From Alangreenwoodia sp964438605 (lineage in GTDB: Bacteria; Bacillota; Clostridia; Peptostreptococcales; Anaerovoracaceae), in contig CAYTKT010000001.1 of the NCBI GenBank assembly GCA_964438605.1, forward strand, positions 1 through 64,000: a stretch of DNA of 64,000 bases, written 5' to 3'. Of the stretch, positions 51,951-61,815 are shown piece after piece (position 1 is the first letter of the stretch; the number at the start of each line of letters is the position of its first letter). The notes beneath the pieces are model-generated. The model was not told where the DNA came from. It saw nothing but the letters and a program-made list of their open reading frames with translations, and made no database searches. The position numbers and the translations under genes are program-made.

Positions 51951-52823
51951 TTAAAGCATCCGGAAACGTTCATCTTTCCACATTTCACTGTGTTTCTGCG
52001 CAACGCGCAGCTGCTCAATCATGCGCTCTTTGTCACGTGGCAGATCGCCTTTGAGGGAAACGTAATTCGACGCATGATTACTCCGAAAAACACATTTTTT
52101 CTTCACATTGATATTTTCAAGCATCAGTTCCGCTTCCTTGAGAACCTCCTCCGGCGTCAGAAGCTCAAACTTTCCGTTTACATAATCTTCATGAAGCGGC
52201 GTACCCGGAACGATCATCAATGTCAGGAAACTTGCGTAAGTCGGCTCCATCTCCGTAATCATCGTGCCCGTGTCAATCGCATTTTCACGCCACATCTCAC
52301 GACCGCCTATGCCCGACAAAAAAGTCAGCGACGTTTCGATGCCCAGTCCCTCTGCCTTTCTGACGGCTGCGATCATCTCCTCGCGCGTTTCCCCCTTATT
52401 GATACGGCGTAGAATCTCAGGATTGCCCGACTCAACCCCGACATAAATGATTCCGATGCCGTTCGCTTTCAGTTCCAGCAGTTCTTCGTCCGTCTTTCTC
52501 AGAATATCCTGCGCCCGGCCGTAAATCCCAACGCGCTTGCACTCAGGAAACAGTTCCCTGATACGTGTCAAAACGTCCATCAGATAGGAATTTTTGAGTA
52601 CAAGAGCGTCTCCGTCAGCAAGAAATATTTTTTCGACATGCCTGTAATACTTGCGCGCCATGGCCAGATCCTCATAAACTTCTTCAATTTTGCGGATTCT
52701 GAACTTCTTCGCTTTAAATGAACCGCAGAAGGTGCATTTATTATGCGCACAACCGATGGTAATCTGAAGAATATAGCTGTATGCCTCACTCGGCGGTCTA
52801 TAAATGTCTCCTTCGTATCTCAT
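51951..52823 (-). CDS. Radical SAM protein (Elp3/MiaB-like domain)
   Basis: 290 residues. The SAM-cluster motif is TIGCAHNKCTFCGSF (CX4CX2C, spaced one residue wider than CX3CX2C as in some subfamilies). The barrel motifs KIFLADGDALVL and IIYVGVESGNPEILRRINKG are clear. There is no second cluster or TRAM domain. The substrate is unknown; it is not HydE, which has a different N-terminus. GGAGG lies upstream of the ATG at 52823. A 130-base gap separates it from argS on the same strand. Confidence 0.85.
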   Translation of the reverse strand: MRYEGDIYRPPSEAYSYILQITIGCAHNKCTFCGSFKAKKFRIRKIEEVYEDLAMARKYYRHVEKIFLADGDALVLKNSYLMDVLTRIRELFPECKRVGIYGRAQDILRKTDEELLELKANGIGIIYVGVESGNPEILRRINKGETREEMIAAVRKAEGLGIETSLTFLSGIGGREMWRENAIDTGTMITEMEPTYASFLTLMIVPGTPLHEDYVNGKFELLTPEEVLKEAELMLENINVKKKCVFRSNHASNYVSLKGDLPRDKERMIEQLRVAQKHSEMWKDERFRML

Positions 52824-53010
52824 AAAGATCTATCCTCCTCCGTTTCCGATTGAAAATAATGTGTCACAATCGTAAATCGTCCTTCATGACACAGCCCTAA
52901 AAGCCGCTTGCACTTTGACCTTTCGGCAATATGCATCGCCTGTTCCTTTACTTAAATATACGTCAAATATATGTCGCAACACATACGTCGAATCAAACGA
53001 ATCCTGTTTC

Positions 53011-54729
53011 CTACATTTTTTCAGGCGCTGAAATACCGAGCAGCGCAAGGCCGTTTGCCAGCGTCTGCTTTGCCGCAAACACGAGAGCCAGTTTCGCCTG
53101 CTTTTCCGCCTCATCCTCCACCAGAATATGCTCGTCATGATAAAATTTGTTAAAATACTGTGCAATATCTATAATATGCCGCGTAATCACGGATGGTTCA
53201 TACTTTTCAGCCGCCTCCAGAACAATTTCAGGGAAACGATAAATCAGCTTGACCAGCTCATATGCAGTATCCCCGCTGACGCGGCTCATATCAGGCTTTA
53301 CACTGCCGGAAAGGACCGCTTTGGCCGATTCGCCCGCATTTCTCAGAACGCTGGCCGCTCTCGCATGAGTATACTGCACGTAAGGTCCCGTTTCTCCCTC
53401 AAAATTAAGAACCTTATCCCAGCTGAAGACGTAATCCTTAATCCTGCTGTTTGAGAGTTCCTGAAAGATTACAGCGCCGATGCCGACTTCCTTTGAAATA
53501 TCATCAATATCAGCATCCGGTCCGTTTTTTTCACGCATGATCTGCTTCGTCTTTTCCACCGCGCTGTTCAAAACATCAAGCAGGAAGACGACTTTGCCTT
53601 TTCTCGTCGAAAGCGTGCCGTCCTCAAGGCTGACCATACCAAACGGCACATGGACGCATTGATCCGCCCAGTCGAAGCCCATCAGCTCAATAATCTTGAA
53701 CCACTGCTGGAAATGAAGGTTTTGCTGCGAAGCCACAACATAAATATTCTTGTCAAAATGATAATGCTCTTTTCTGTAAACGGCAGCCGCAATATCTCTC
53801 GTAATATAAAGCGTCGATCCGTCTTTCTTTTTAATCAGCGCCGGAGGCATTCCGAATTCCTCAAGATCGACGATCTGCGCTCCTTCTGATTCCTTGAGAA
53901 TCCCCCGTTCCTTCATAATATCGACAACCCTGTCCATTTTGTCGGAATAAAAGCTCTCGCCGGCATAAGAATCAAATTCGATACCAAGCAAGTCATACAC
54001 GTATTTGAACTCCCGCAGGCTTTCCTCACGAAACCACTTCCAAAGCTCATATTCTTCTTTTTCCCCGTTTTCGAGCCGCGTAAACGTAGCCCTTGCTTCA
54101 TCTTCCAAAGAAGGGTCCTTTTCCGCCTCCTCATGAAACTTTACATAATACGATAAAAGCGTTTTAATCGGTTCTCTTTTGACATCCGCCTCGTTTCCCC
54201 ACTTCCTGTAAGCCACGATCATCTTGCCGAACTGCGTTCCGTAGTCGCCGAGATGATTGATCCGGATTGTTTCATAGCCGAGATAATCATAAATTTTATA
54301 AATCGAATTTCCGATAACAGTCGTGCGAATATGGCCAATATGGAACGGCTTCGCGATATTTGGGGAAGAATATTCCACGATGACCTTCTTGCCGTTGCCG
54401 ATGTCACTGTTTCCGTATCTGTCCTTCTTATCCAGCACTTCCGCCACGACGGCTGACATCATTTCCTCCCTGTTGAGGAAGAAATTTACATATGCGTTGA
54501 CATTTCTGACTTCCGCAAACATCCGATCACCCGACAACTTCTCCGCCAGATCCTGCGCAATCAGATTTGGAGCCTTCCGCAGCGTCTTTGCCAGTTTAAA
54601 ACAAGGAAATGCGTAATCTCCCATCGTACTCTCCGGTGGAATTTCAATCATCGACTCGATCGTTTCCGCATCGAGCCCTTCTACCATCCCGGAAAGAAGT
54701 TCTGCAATTATTTTTTTCTGATCTGTCAT
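53011..54729 (-). CDS. argS: Arginyl-tRNA synthetase
   Basis: 572 residues. The class I signature is in AKPFHIGHIRTTVIGNSIYK (HIGH), and the second motif is the reduced LSTRKGKVVFL. The N-terminal Add1 domain and the C-terminal anticodon-binding domain (FPEIVLEAAEKYEPSVITRH) are complete. AGAAAG precedes the ATG at 54729. No T-box leader was seen in the 380 bases upstream. Confidence 0.97.
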   Translation of the reverse strand: MTDQKKIIAELLSGMVEGLDAETIESMIEIPPESTMGDYAFPCFKLAKTLRKAPNLIAQDLAEKLSGDRMFAEVRNVNAYVNFFLNREEMMSAVVAEVLDKKDRYGNSDIGNGKKVIVEYSSPNIAKPFHIGHIRTTVIGNSIYKIYDYLGYETIRINHLGDYGTQFGKMIVAYRKWGNEADVKREPIKTLLSYYVKFHEEAEKDPSLEDEARATFTRLENGEKEEYELWKWFREESLREFKYVYDLLGIEFDSYAGESFYSDKMDRVVDIMKERGILKESEGAQIVDLEEFGMPPALIKKKDGSTLYITRDIAAAVYRKEHYHFDKNIYVVASQQNLHFQQWFKIIELMGFDWADQCVHVPFGMVSLEDGTLSTRKGKVVFLLDVLNSAVEKTKQIMREKNGPDADIDDISKEVGIGAVIFQELSNSRIKDYVFSWDKVLNFEGETGPYVQYTHARAASVLRNAGESAKAVLSGSVKPDMSRVSGDTAYELVKLIYRFPEIVLEAAEKYEPSVITRHIIDIAQYFNKFYHDEHILVEDEAEKQAKLALVFAAKQTLANGLALLGISAPEKM

Positions 54730-55111
54730 ATGTCTTTCTCCGTTCTTAATATTGAATCATGTCTGAAACCATGCCCTGTCAATCCGTCCCACTGCAAATA
54801 CGCGGCAGCGGGACGATGCCGTAAGCAAATCCGCACCAGTCCGCCCGACTGTAATCGCTGCCCGCCAATCCGTTCTGTCGTAAACTTGTGACATCTACAT
54901 AATACTGCATAAATGTATCAAGACCAATATATTTATAATTATCATCTTAGTGATTCATTCCTCTGCAAATATATAGAATCAGTCCAATACATTGTAATCC
55001 TATTCATATCAGTCGATCTGGCTGTAATCGCTGCCATTTCAGCTCCTTTTGCCGCAAATACGTAGCGGTGTTCGTTCCTTCCTGCTTCAGATCTTCAGCG
55101 ATAACCATTTC
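54730..55111. other. Gap with worn repeats between argS and mutS2
   Basis: GACTGTAATCGCTGCCCGCC (near 54848) and GGCTGTAATCGCTGCCATTT (near 55020), and CTGCAAATACGCGGCAGCGG (54791) and GCCGCAAATACGTAGCGGTG (near 55052), are diverged copies. No gene supported. Confidence 0.5.
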
Positions 55112-57520
55112 CTATTTTAATGTCACGACAGTCACGCCGTCGCCGCCCGAATAATAATCGCCGGGACGATAGCTGTCCACATGAGCGTGTGTGCGGAACA
55201 GATTTTTCAGCCCGTTTCGCAAAATTCCCTGGCCTCTGCCGTGAATCACCGTAACCTGAGGCAGCCCCGACATATATGCGTCGTCAAGATATTTGTCAAC
55301 CTCCATCATTGCGTCCTCAAGCGTCATTCCGATCACGTTAATTTCCTGTGAAATATCCATCGTCTTTTGCTTATACAAATTGGAATACTTCGCATGGCCG
55401 GTAAAACGCTGTTGAACGCCGTTTTTCCCGATCTTCGTAATATCGGCCAGCCGGACCTTCACTTTCATCGTACCGATCTGGACGAAAAGTTCATCGCGGC
55501 TGTCAGGCAGAGACGCCACCTCTCCCTTCTGTCCGAGAGAAACGACGCTGACCCTGTCTCCAACCTTCAATTCACCGCGCTTTGCAGGCTTCGCATTGAC
55601 TGCTGGCTCAAAAACATCTCTGTACTCGTCACTTTTGTTAATCAGCCGTCTGCGGATATTCAGCTGCCGCCTGCGAACCTCGTCGTTTGCCTGTTCCGCC
55701 TGAGATTCCTGAAGTTCACGCAACTCCTGCAATTCCTTCCTGATCTGCTCCGAAAAATCTTTTGCTTCCGCCACCATCTCAAACGACTCTCTGCGCGCTT
55801 TTTCCAGCATCTTACGCTGCTTTTCCTCGGCTGCTTCCTGCCTGCGTTCAAGTTCTTCCTCCTGCTTTTTGAGCCGGAGCTTGAGTTCCAGCGCCTGATC
55901 GCGCTCCGCCTGCGCATCAGACAGATTCTTTTGAATCGCGCTGATTACATTTTCAAATTCAATATCGTCAGTGCCCAGCAGTCCGCGGGCATCGTCTATA
56001 ATATCTTCGTCGAGGCCGAGCTTTTTGGAAATTTCAAAAGCGTTCGACCTGCCCGGCGTGCCGATCGTCAGCCGGAACGTAGGACTCAGCGTTTCCACAT
56101 CAAATTCCATGGAAGCATTTTCCACACCCTTTGTGGCGATTGCATATTTTTTCAGTTCACTGTAATGCGTCGTCGCCAGTGTCGTAGCTCCCAATTTCGC
56201 CAGCTTTTCAAGAATCGAAATCGCAAGAGCCGCGCCCTCCGTCGGGTCTGTCCCCGCGCCCAGCTCATCCACCAGAACAAATGTATTTTCGTCGGCCTCT
56301 CTGATAATTTCCACGATATTCTTCATATGAGAAGAAAACGTGCTGAGACTCTGTTCGATACTCTGCTCGTCACCGATATCCGCAAAAATCTTTTGCATTA
56401 CGGGAATGGATGACCCTTCCGCTGCCGGAATATGAAGCCCTGCCTGGGTCATCAGAATCATAAGACCGACCGTCTTCAGCGTCACCGTCTTACCGCCCGT
56501 ATTCGGACCTGTAATCACGAGCGTCCTGTAACTTTTTCCAGCGCTAACATCAATCGGAACGGCCGTTTCCGGGTCAAGCAGCGGATGTTTGCCTCTTTTT
56601 ATATCGAGCAGACCATCCGTATTAATCTCGGCCGCGCAGCCACCCTGCTTTACAGAGAGCCGGCCCTTGGCAAAAATGACGTCAAGCCTTGTCATATATT
56701 TCTGATTGCCGACGATCGACCTGACCGCCCGGCCTGTTTCAGCCGAAAGCTCTGCTAAAATCCTTCGGATTTCTTCCTGCTCCTGCATTTCAAGCTCCCG
56801 GATTTCATTGTTCAGATTGACGATAGTCTGAGGTTCAATAAAGAGTGTCGCTCCGGTTGCCGACCTGTCATGAATAATTCCTGGAAAATGCGCACGGTTT
56901 TCCTGCTTAACGGGAATTACAAACCTGCCGTCGCGCATCGTGACAATATCGTCCTGAAGCAGGTCACGATTCGATGACGATGTAATCATGGCATGAATCC
57001 GCATTCTGGCCGATTCACGCTGCTGAACGATTTTTCGCCTGATGTCGCGCAGCGCCGGACTGGCGCTGTCAGCCATTTCATCCTCGGAAACGATGCAGCG
57101 GTCGATATGGTCACAGAGATTTTTTTCTTCGCGTATCACTTCAGCATAGCCTCTGACGATCGGCAGTTCAGCACCGGCAAGCGAACCCGGCATGGCAGCG
57201 GATAGAAAATGTTTTACCTGGGACGCCGCCATCAGGCTCGACTTGATATCTAACAGCTCGCGCATCGAAAGAACTCCGCCTTTTTCCGCATAGCGCGCGC
57301 TTTTTTTGACATCACAGATTCCGCCAAAAGGCGGTACGCCGACTGCCGCGATAATGGCTGCCGCTTCATCCGTTTCCGCAAGAAGTTCGCGTATCTTAAA
57401 ATCATCTGTTATAGGCACAATTTCTCCGACAGCTTTTTTGGCCATCGGAGAGACTGCTTCTTGCCTTAATAAATTCTTTATCTTGTCAAATTCTAATACT
57501 CTCTCTGCTTTATCATTCAT
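55112..57520 (-). CDS. mutS2: Endonuclease MutS2
   Basis: 802 residues. MutS2 binds branched DNA and stalled ribosomes; it limits recombination or rescues translation. The ATPase domain has ITGPNTGGKTVTLKT (about residues 335-349) and VLVDELGAGTDPTEGA. A long coiled coil (LKKQEEELERRQEAAEEKQR) precedes the KOW-like segment. The C-terminal Smr nuclease domain (ITVIHGRG-type: PQVTVIHGRGQGILRNGLKN) is intact. Its start overlaps the zapA-like gene by eight bases, the usual zapA-mutS2 pairing in Bacillota. Confidence 0.96.
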   Translation of the reverse strand: MNDKAERVLEFDKIKNLLRQEAVSPMAKKAVGEIVPITDDFKIRELLAETDEAAAIIAAVGVPPFGGICDVKKSARYAEKGGVLSMRELLDIKSSLMAASQVKHFLSAAMPGSLAGAELPIVRGYAEVIREEKNLCDHIDRCIVSEDEMADSASPALRDIRRKIVQQRESARMRIHAMITSSSNRDLLQDDIVTMRDGRFVIPVKQENRAHFPGIIHDRSATGATLFIEPQTIVNLNNEIRELEMQEQEEIRRILAELSAETGRAVRSIVGNQKYMTRLDVIFAKGRLSVKQGGCAAEINTDGLLDIKRGKHPLLDPETAVPIDVSAGKSYRTLVITGPNTGGKTVTLKTVGLMILMTQAGLHIPAAEGSSIPVMQKIFADIGDEQSIEQSLSTFSSHMKNIVEIIREADENTFVLVDELGAGTDPTEGAALAISILEKLAKLGATTLATTHYSELKKYAIATKGVENASMEFDVETLSPTFRLTIGTPGRSNAFEISKKLGLDEDIIDDARGLLGTDDIEFENVISAIQKNLSDAQAERDQALELKLRLKKQEEELERRQEAAEEKQRKMLEKARRESFEMVAEAKDFSEQIRKELQELRELQESQAEQANDEVRRRQLNIRRRLINKSDEYRDVFEPAVNAKPAKRGELKVGDRVSVVSLGQKGEVASLPDSRDELFVQIGTMKVKVRLADITKIGKNGVQQRFTGHAKYSNLYKQKTMDISQEINVIGMTLEDAMMEVDKYLDDAYMSGLPQVTVIHGRGQGILRNGLKNLFRTHAHVDSYRPGDYYSGGDGVTVVTLK

Positions 57521-58142
57521 AATCTGTTTCGTTTTTCTTCAGCTTATCCATTTCATTTTTCAACTGAAGATTTTCCATCTGAATATCGAAAAAGCTGTTT
57601 TCGAGTTCCTTATATTTCTTCATAAGCTCATCAGCGTCAGCCGCCTCGGCCATCGTCTTCTCTTTGCTGTTCGCCAGTTCCTCCTTCGCCGACGCCAGAT
57701 CGCCCTGAAGAGCGGCGCATCGCTCATTCAGCTTCTTAATCGCGTCATTCGCTTTGTTTAGCTCCGCGCTTTTCATATTATAAATCCGCTGGAGTTCCTG
57801 AAGCTGCTCGATACTGTTCTGAGCATCCTCCTGGTATTTTTTAAAGCTGGCCTTGGCGTCCTCCCACATTTTAATATAGTGGTTCGCGTCCTTTTTCAGA
57901 TCCGCAATCACAGACTCCAGTTCTTTAATCCGGCTGCTGGCTTCAAAATAATCGTTGGCAATATTCACCGCCGCCAGAACCGCAAGAGATGCGTTCGGAA
58001 GGGACGGCAGGCCGGACGCCAGTTCTTTCATCAGACTATCGACGTGATTCGCCACCATGACGATCTGATCACTGGAACTGTTTCCCGCAATCGTATACTC
58101 CTGACCGTTAATCTTAACAGTTGCTTTGTTGCTCTGTGCCAT
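57513..58142 (-). CDS. zapA: ZapA-family cell-division protein with long coiled coil
   Basis: ZapA promotes FtsZ bundling at midcell. The first 90 residues are the ZapA domain (ATVKINGQEYTIAGNSSSDQ; NASLAVLAAVNIANDYFEAS). A coiled-coil tail of about 115 residues follows (AELNKANDAIKKLNERCAAL; MENLQLKNEMDKLKKN). Typical ZapA is 85-110 residues, so the protein is about twice as long. The ATG at 58142 has AGGAGG eight bases upstream. The end overlaps mutS2. ftsZ is 5 kb upstream in the same orientation. Confidence 0.88.
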   Translation of the reverse strand: MAQSNKATVKINGQEYTIAGNSSSDQIVMVANHVDSLMKELASGLPSLPNASLAVLAAVNIANDYFEASSRIKELESVIADLKKDANHYIKMWEDAKASFKKYQEDAQNSIEQLQELQRIYNMKSAELNKANDAIKKLNERCAALQGDLASAKEELANSKEKTMAEAADADELMKKYKELENSFFDIQMENLQLKNEMDKLKKNETDYE

Positions 58143-58244
58143 CCGGCTGTCCTCCTTTGTCATTTATTTCCACAATCAAATTATACTTACGCTTTTTACT
58201 CTTTACGCTGCAAAAATTATACCATCAGCACCGGCGGCAGAGAA

Positions 58245-60647
58245 TTACATTTCTCTTTGGACCGCGCCCAGTTCCTTTTCCAGCGCTTCAAGAATGCCGG
58301 AATGAACGGCGTTTACCTCGTCGTCAGTCAGCGTCCTCTCCGCGTCTCTGTAAGTGAGAGCAAACGCAACGCTCTTTTTGCCTTCTCCCACCTGCCTGCC
58401 GCGGTATACGTCAAACAGCGCCGCTTCTTCAAGCAGTTCGCCGCCGCTTTCCACGATGACAGATTCCAGTTCCCCGACAGTCACCTTTTCATCGACCGTC
58501 AGAGAAATATCTCTCGCAACAGCCGGGTACTTCGGCAGCGGCTTATAGACAAGATCAGACTTCGCATGAAGAATAATAATCGAAAACAAAAGCTCACAGG
58601 TATAGACCCGCGTTCCGATTTCGTAGCGCTCGGAAACGTCAGGATGCATTTCACCCATCGTCCCCAGCAGCTCGCCGTTATACAGAATGTTGGCACAGCG
58701 GCCCGGATGATACATGGCCAGATTTCTTTCAGCCTCATAGACAGGTTCGTCCATGCCCATGCCTGCCAGCAGTTCATTGATGATGCCCTTCAGCACGAAG
58801 AAATCCGCGCCGTCTCCGTAAAGACCGATGCACAGCCCTTCCGCTTCGGCAGGCTGCCCGTCGCAGTTAATCGCCACATTATTGAAAATGCGGCCGATCT
58901 CAAACAGACCCACATCCTTATTACCCTTGGAATAGTTTTTCGCAAGAACGTCCATCATATTCGGCGTCAGCATTGTTCTCATGACGCTGCTGTCATCGCC
59001 GAGAGGATTGATCAGTTTAACGAAGTTTCGTTTAGAAATATCTGTATCTGAAATATTAACTTTATCCACGTTCTTTGGGTTTACGAAGGAATACGTCAGT
59101 ACTTCATCCAGACCGAGAGCCGTCAGAATATCTCTTGCCTTCGTTCTTGCTTCCTCCTGCTTCGTCAGGCGGGCCACTTCGCTTCCCTTCGGCAGCGAAG
59201 TCGGCATCTTGTCATAGCCGAACATACGGGCAACTTCTTCCACATAATCGACTTCGGCTTCTAAATCCTGGCGCACCGTCGGCGGAGTTACCGTAATCAC
59301 ATCGCCGCTGACACTGCATTTCATTTCCAGGCTTTCAAAGATTTTTACCATCTCCTCACCCGGAATATCGGTTCCGAGAACGTGATTTACTCTCGAAACT
59401 CTGACGTCCACAGGATTTGCCTTCTGAATCTCAGGATAAATATCGACGACGCCTCCCGCGACCGTGCCGCAGCCCAGCTGCTCAATCAGATGGCAGACAC
59501 GTTCAGCCGCCGCCTCGCAGAGATTCGCGTCGATTCCCTTTTCATATCTCGACGATGCTTCCGTTCTCAGCGCCAGCTTTTTTGAAGAAGTCCGGATGGA
59601 ATCCCCATTGAAATTAGCCACTTCTAAAATAACAGTCTTTGTATTTTCCGTAATTTCCGAATTAAGGCCGCCCATAATTCCCGCGATACCGATCGCCTTT
59701 TCGGCATCGTTAATCATCAGCACGCCTTGCGGCATCTCGCGCTCCGTTCCGTCCAGCGTCGTAAAGCGGTCGCCTGCCTTTGTCACATCGACGATAATCC
59801 TGCCGCCTGCGACCGTCGTAGCGTCAAACGCATGAATCGGCTGGCCGTATTCCAGCATCACATAATTTGTAATATCGACGATATTATTAATCGGGCGCAT
59901 TCCCGCGTGCATCAGACGTCTCTGAAGCCACCACGGAGACTGACCCACTTTAATATCCGTAATAACGTGCGCCGTATATCTCGGACAGAGATCCGGTCTT
60001 TTGACCTCGACGCTGACGTAATCTTTTACGTCGCCCTTTGGCGCAGAGACAGACGTGTCAGGATATTTGAGTTTTTTCCCAAAAACAGCGGCAGCCTCTC
60101 TGGCCATGCCGATCATCGAAAGGCAGTCAGGACGGTTTGGCGTAATTTCAAAATCTACCACATGATCTCTTAATTCCAGCGCATCGGCGATATCCGTACC
60201 CGGCACAAAATCTCCGTCTAAAATCCAGATTCCGTCCCGGATCAGCGCGTTGATAACCTTATCCTCATATCCCATTTCGGCGGCCGAGCATAACATTCCG
60301 TTTGACAGAACGCCTCTGAGCTTGCCCTTTTTAATCGTCGTGCCGTCAGGCAGCTTCCCGCCGTGGAGAATGACAGGGATAACGGCTCCTTCAAATACGT
60401 TCGGCGCCCCCGTAACGATCTGGAGGGGTTCTTCCTCGCCGACATCCACGATACAGACGACCAGTTTGTCGGCATTCGGATGCTTTTCAATCTTCAGAAT
60501 CTTTCCGACTACAATTTTAGAAAACTTCGTACCGAATTCCTCCACCGTCTCGATGTTTGAGCCGGAAAGGATCATCCTGTCGCAGAATTCGTCTGTCGGC
60601 ACATCAATATCCGCGTAATCTTTCAGCCAATTTATAGAAACTAACAT
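58245..60647 (-). CDS. pheT: Phenylalanyl-tRNA synthetase beta subunit
   Basis: 800 residues, normal. Domains in order: EMAP/OB tRNA-binding domain (KIEKHPNADKLVVCIVDVGE), B3/B4 editing domain, B5 domain (PVDVRVSRVNHVLGTDIPGE), catalytic-like core, and the C-terminal FDX-ACB anticodon domain (KYPAVARDISLTVDEKVTVG). It forms the alpha2-beta2 enzyme with PheS, encoded 26 bases upstream in the same operon. GAGAGG lies upstream of the ATG. Confidence 0.97.
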   Translation of the reverse strand: MLVSINWLKDYADIDVPTDEFCDRMILSGSNIETVEEFGTKFSKIVVGKILKIEKHPNADKLVVCIVDVGEEEPLQIVTGAPNVFEGAVIPVILHGGKLPDGTTIKKGKLRGVLSNGMLCSAAEMGYEDKVINALIRDGIWILDGDFVPGTDIADALELRDHVVDFEITPNRPDCLSMIGMAREAAAVFGKKLKYPDTSVSAPKGDVKDYVSVEVKRPDLCPRYTAHVITDIKVGQSPWWLQRRLMHAGMRPINNIVDITNYVMLEYGQPIHAFDATTVAGGRIIVDVTKAGDRFTTLDGTEREMPQGVLMINDAEKAIGIAGIMGGLNSEITENTKTVILEVANFNGDSIRTSSKKLALRTEASSRYEKGIDANLCEAAAERVCHLIEQLGCGTVAGGVVDIYPEIQKANPVDVRVSRVNHVLGTDIPGEEMVKIFESLEMKCSVSGDVITVTPPTVRQDLEAEVDYVEEVARMFGYDKMPTSLPKGSEVARLTKQEEARTKARDILTALGLDEVLTYSFVNPKNVDKVNISDTDISKRNFVKLINPLGDDSSVMRTMLTPNMMDVLAKNYSKGNKDVGLFEIGRIFNNVAINCDGQPAEAEGLCIGLYGDGADFFVLKGIINELLAGMGMDEPVYEAERNLAMYHPGRCANILYNGELLGTMGEMHPDVSERYEIGTRVYTCELLFSIIILHAKSDLVYKPLPKYPAVARDISLTVDEKVTVGELESVIVESGGELLEEAALFDVYRGRQVGEGKKSVAFALTYRDAERTLTDDEVNAVHSGILEALEKELGAVQREM

Positions 60648-60673
60648 GTAACTTTACCTCTCTGTCGAATATA

Positions 60674-61696
60674 CTATTTGAACTGCTTCAGGAAACGCTC
60701 GTCATTTTCATAGAATAATCTGATGTCGTCTACCGCATATTTAAGCATGGCAATGCGTTCCACACCGATGCCGAAGGCGAATCCCGTGTATTTTTCCGTA
60801 TCGATGCCGCCTACCTTCAGCACGTTGGGATGAACCATACCGCAGCCAAGGATTTCGATCCATCCGCTTCCTTTACATACATTGCAGCCCGTTCCGCCGC
60901 ACTTGAAGCAGGAAACGTCCACTTCGGCGCTCGGTTCCGTAAACGGAAAGTGATGCGGTCTGAACTTCGTCTTCGTGTCATGGCCGAACATCTGCCTTGC
61001 AAACTCGCCCAGCGTACCCTTCAGATCGGCCATAGTGATGCCCTCACCTACAACGAGCCCCTCCACCTGATGGAAAACAGGCGAATGCGTTGCATCAGGC
61101 GTATCGCACCTGTAAACACGACCCGGCGAAATAACTCTCAGCGGCGGTTCCTTTGTGAGAAGCGTTCTCGCCTGAACAGGAGAAGTCTGAGTTCTGAGAA
61201 TCGTATTGTCCGTGATATAGAACGTATCTGTCAAATCTCTGGAAGGATGATTCGGGCCGGCATTCAGCGCGTCGAAATTCATGAACACAGTTTCCACCTC
61301 CGGGCCTTCGACGATTTCAAAGCCCATGTTCATAAAGATTTTCGACATTTCGTCAATCGTGCGTGTAATCGGGTGCCTGACACCAAGAGGCCTGACTTTT
61401 CCCGGTTCCGTGACGTCAATGACTTCGGCTCTGAGCTTTGCCTGTTTCTGCAGGTTTTTCAATTCAGACATCTTGGATTCAAGCAGTGATTCGATTTCAC
61501 CTCTGATTTCATTCGCCTTTTTCCCAATCTCTTTACGCTCCTCAGCACCTAAGCTGCCCATGGAACGGAGAATCTCCGTCAGGCGGCCCTTTTTGCCGAG
61601 CACCTTCACTCTGATTTCTTCAGCCTTTTCCGGAGAGGTCGCTTCAGCAAGCTGCTGTTTCGTCTCCTCCAAAATCGTGATAAGCTGCTTTTGCAT
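60674..61696 (-). CDS. pheS: Phenylalanyl-tRNA synthetase alpha subunit
   Basis: 340 residues. An N-terminal coiled coil (LEETKQQLAEATSPEKAEEI) precedes the class II core: motif 2 RVISPGRVYRCDTPDATHSP and motif 3 FAFGIGVERIAMLKYAVDD. The Cys pairs CFKCGGTGCNVCKGSG are an unusual-looking but recurring zinc-like insertion of this subfamily. GGAGG lies seven bases before the ATG at 61696. pheT follows at once. No T-box was found upstream. Confidence 0.97.
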   Translation of the reverse strand: MQKQLITILEETKQQLAEATSPEKAEEIRVKVLGKKGRLTEILRSMGSLGAEERKEIGKKANEIRGEIESLLESKMSELKNLQKQAKLRAEVIDVTEPGKVRPLGVRHPITRTIDEMSKIFMNMGFEIVEGPEVETVFMNFDALNAGPNHPSRDLTDTFYITDNTILRTQTSPVQARTLLTKEPPLRVISPGRVYRCDTPDATHSPVFHQVEGLVVGEGITMADLKGTLGEFARQMFGHDTKTKFRPHHFPFTEPSAEVDVSCFKCGGTGCNVCKGSGWIEILGCGMVHPNVLKVGGIDTEKYTGFAFGIGVERIAMLKYAVDDIRLFYENDERFLKQFK

Positions 61697-61815
61697 TGAT
61701 GTTCCTCCATAAATTTCAGTTCTATATCATAAAGTAAATATTTTACAGTTTTTATTCCTGTCATATTTTTCTTACACTGTAACGGTTTCCTGTTCTGCAT
61801 GGAATCTGTCACACT

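Noticed and set aside
51951..52823. HydE, completing the hydrogenase maturase set
   Set aside because: The N-terminus and cluster spacing fit Elp3-like radical SAM proteins, and it is not linked to hydG-hydF.
54730..55111. T-box leader for argS or pheS
   Set aside because: No T-box core (GGTACCGCG-like) on the correct strand upstream of either synthetase.
55367..58999. Long plus-strand frames over mutS2 and zapA-pheT
   Set aside because: They are antisense shadows of well-supported minus-strand genes.
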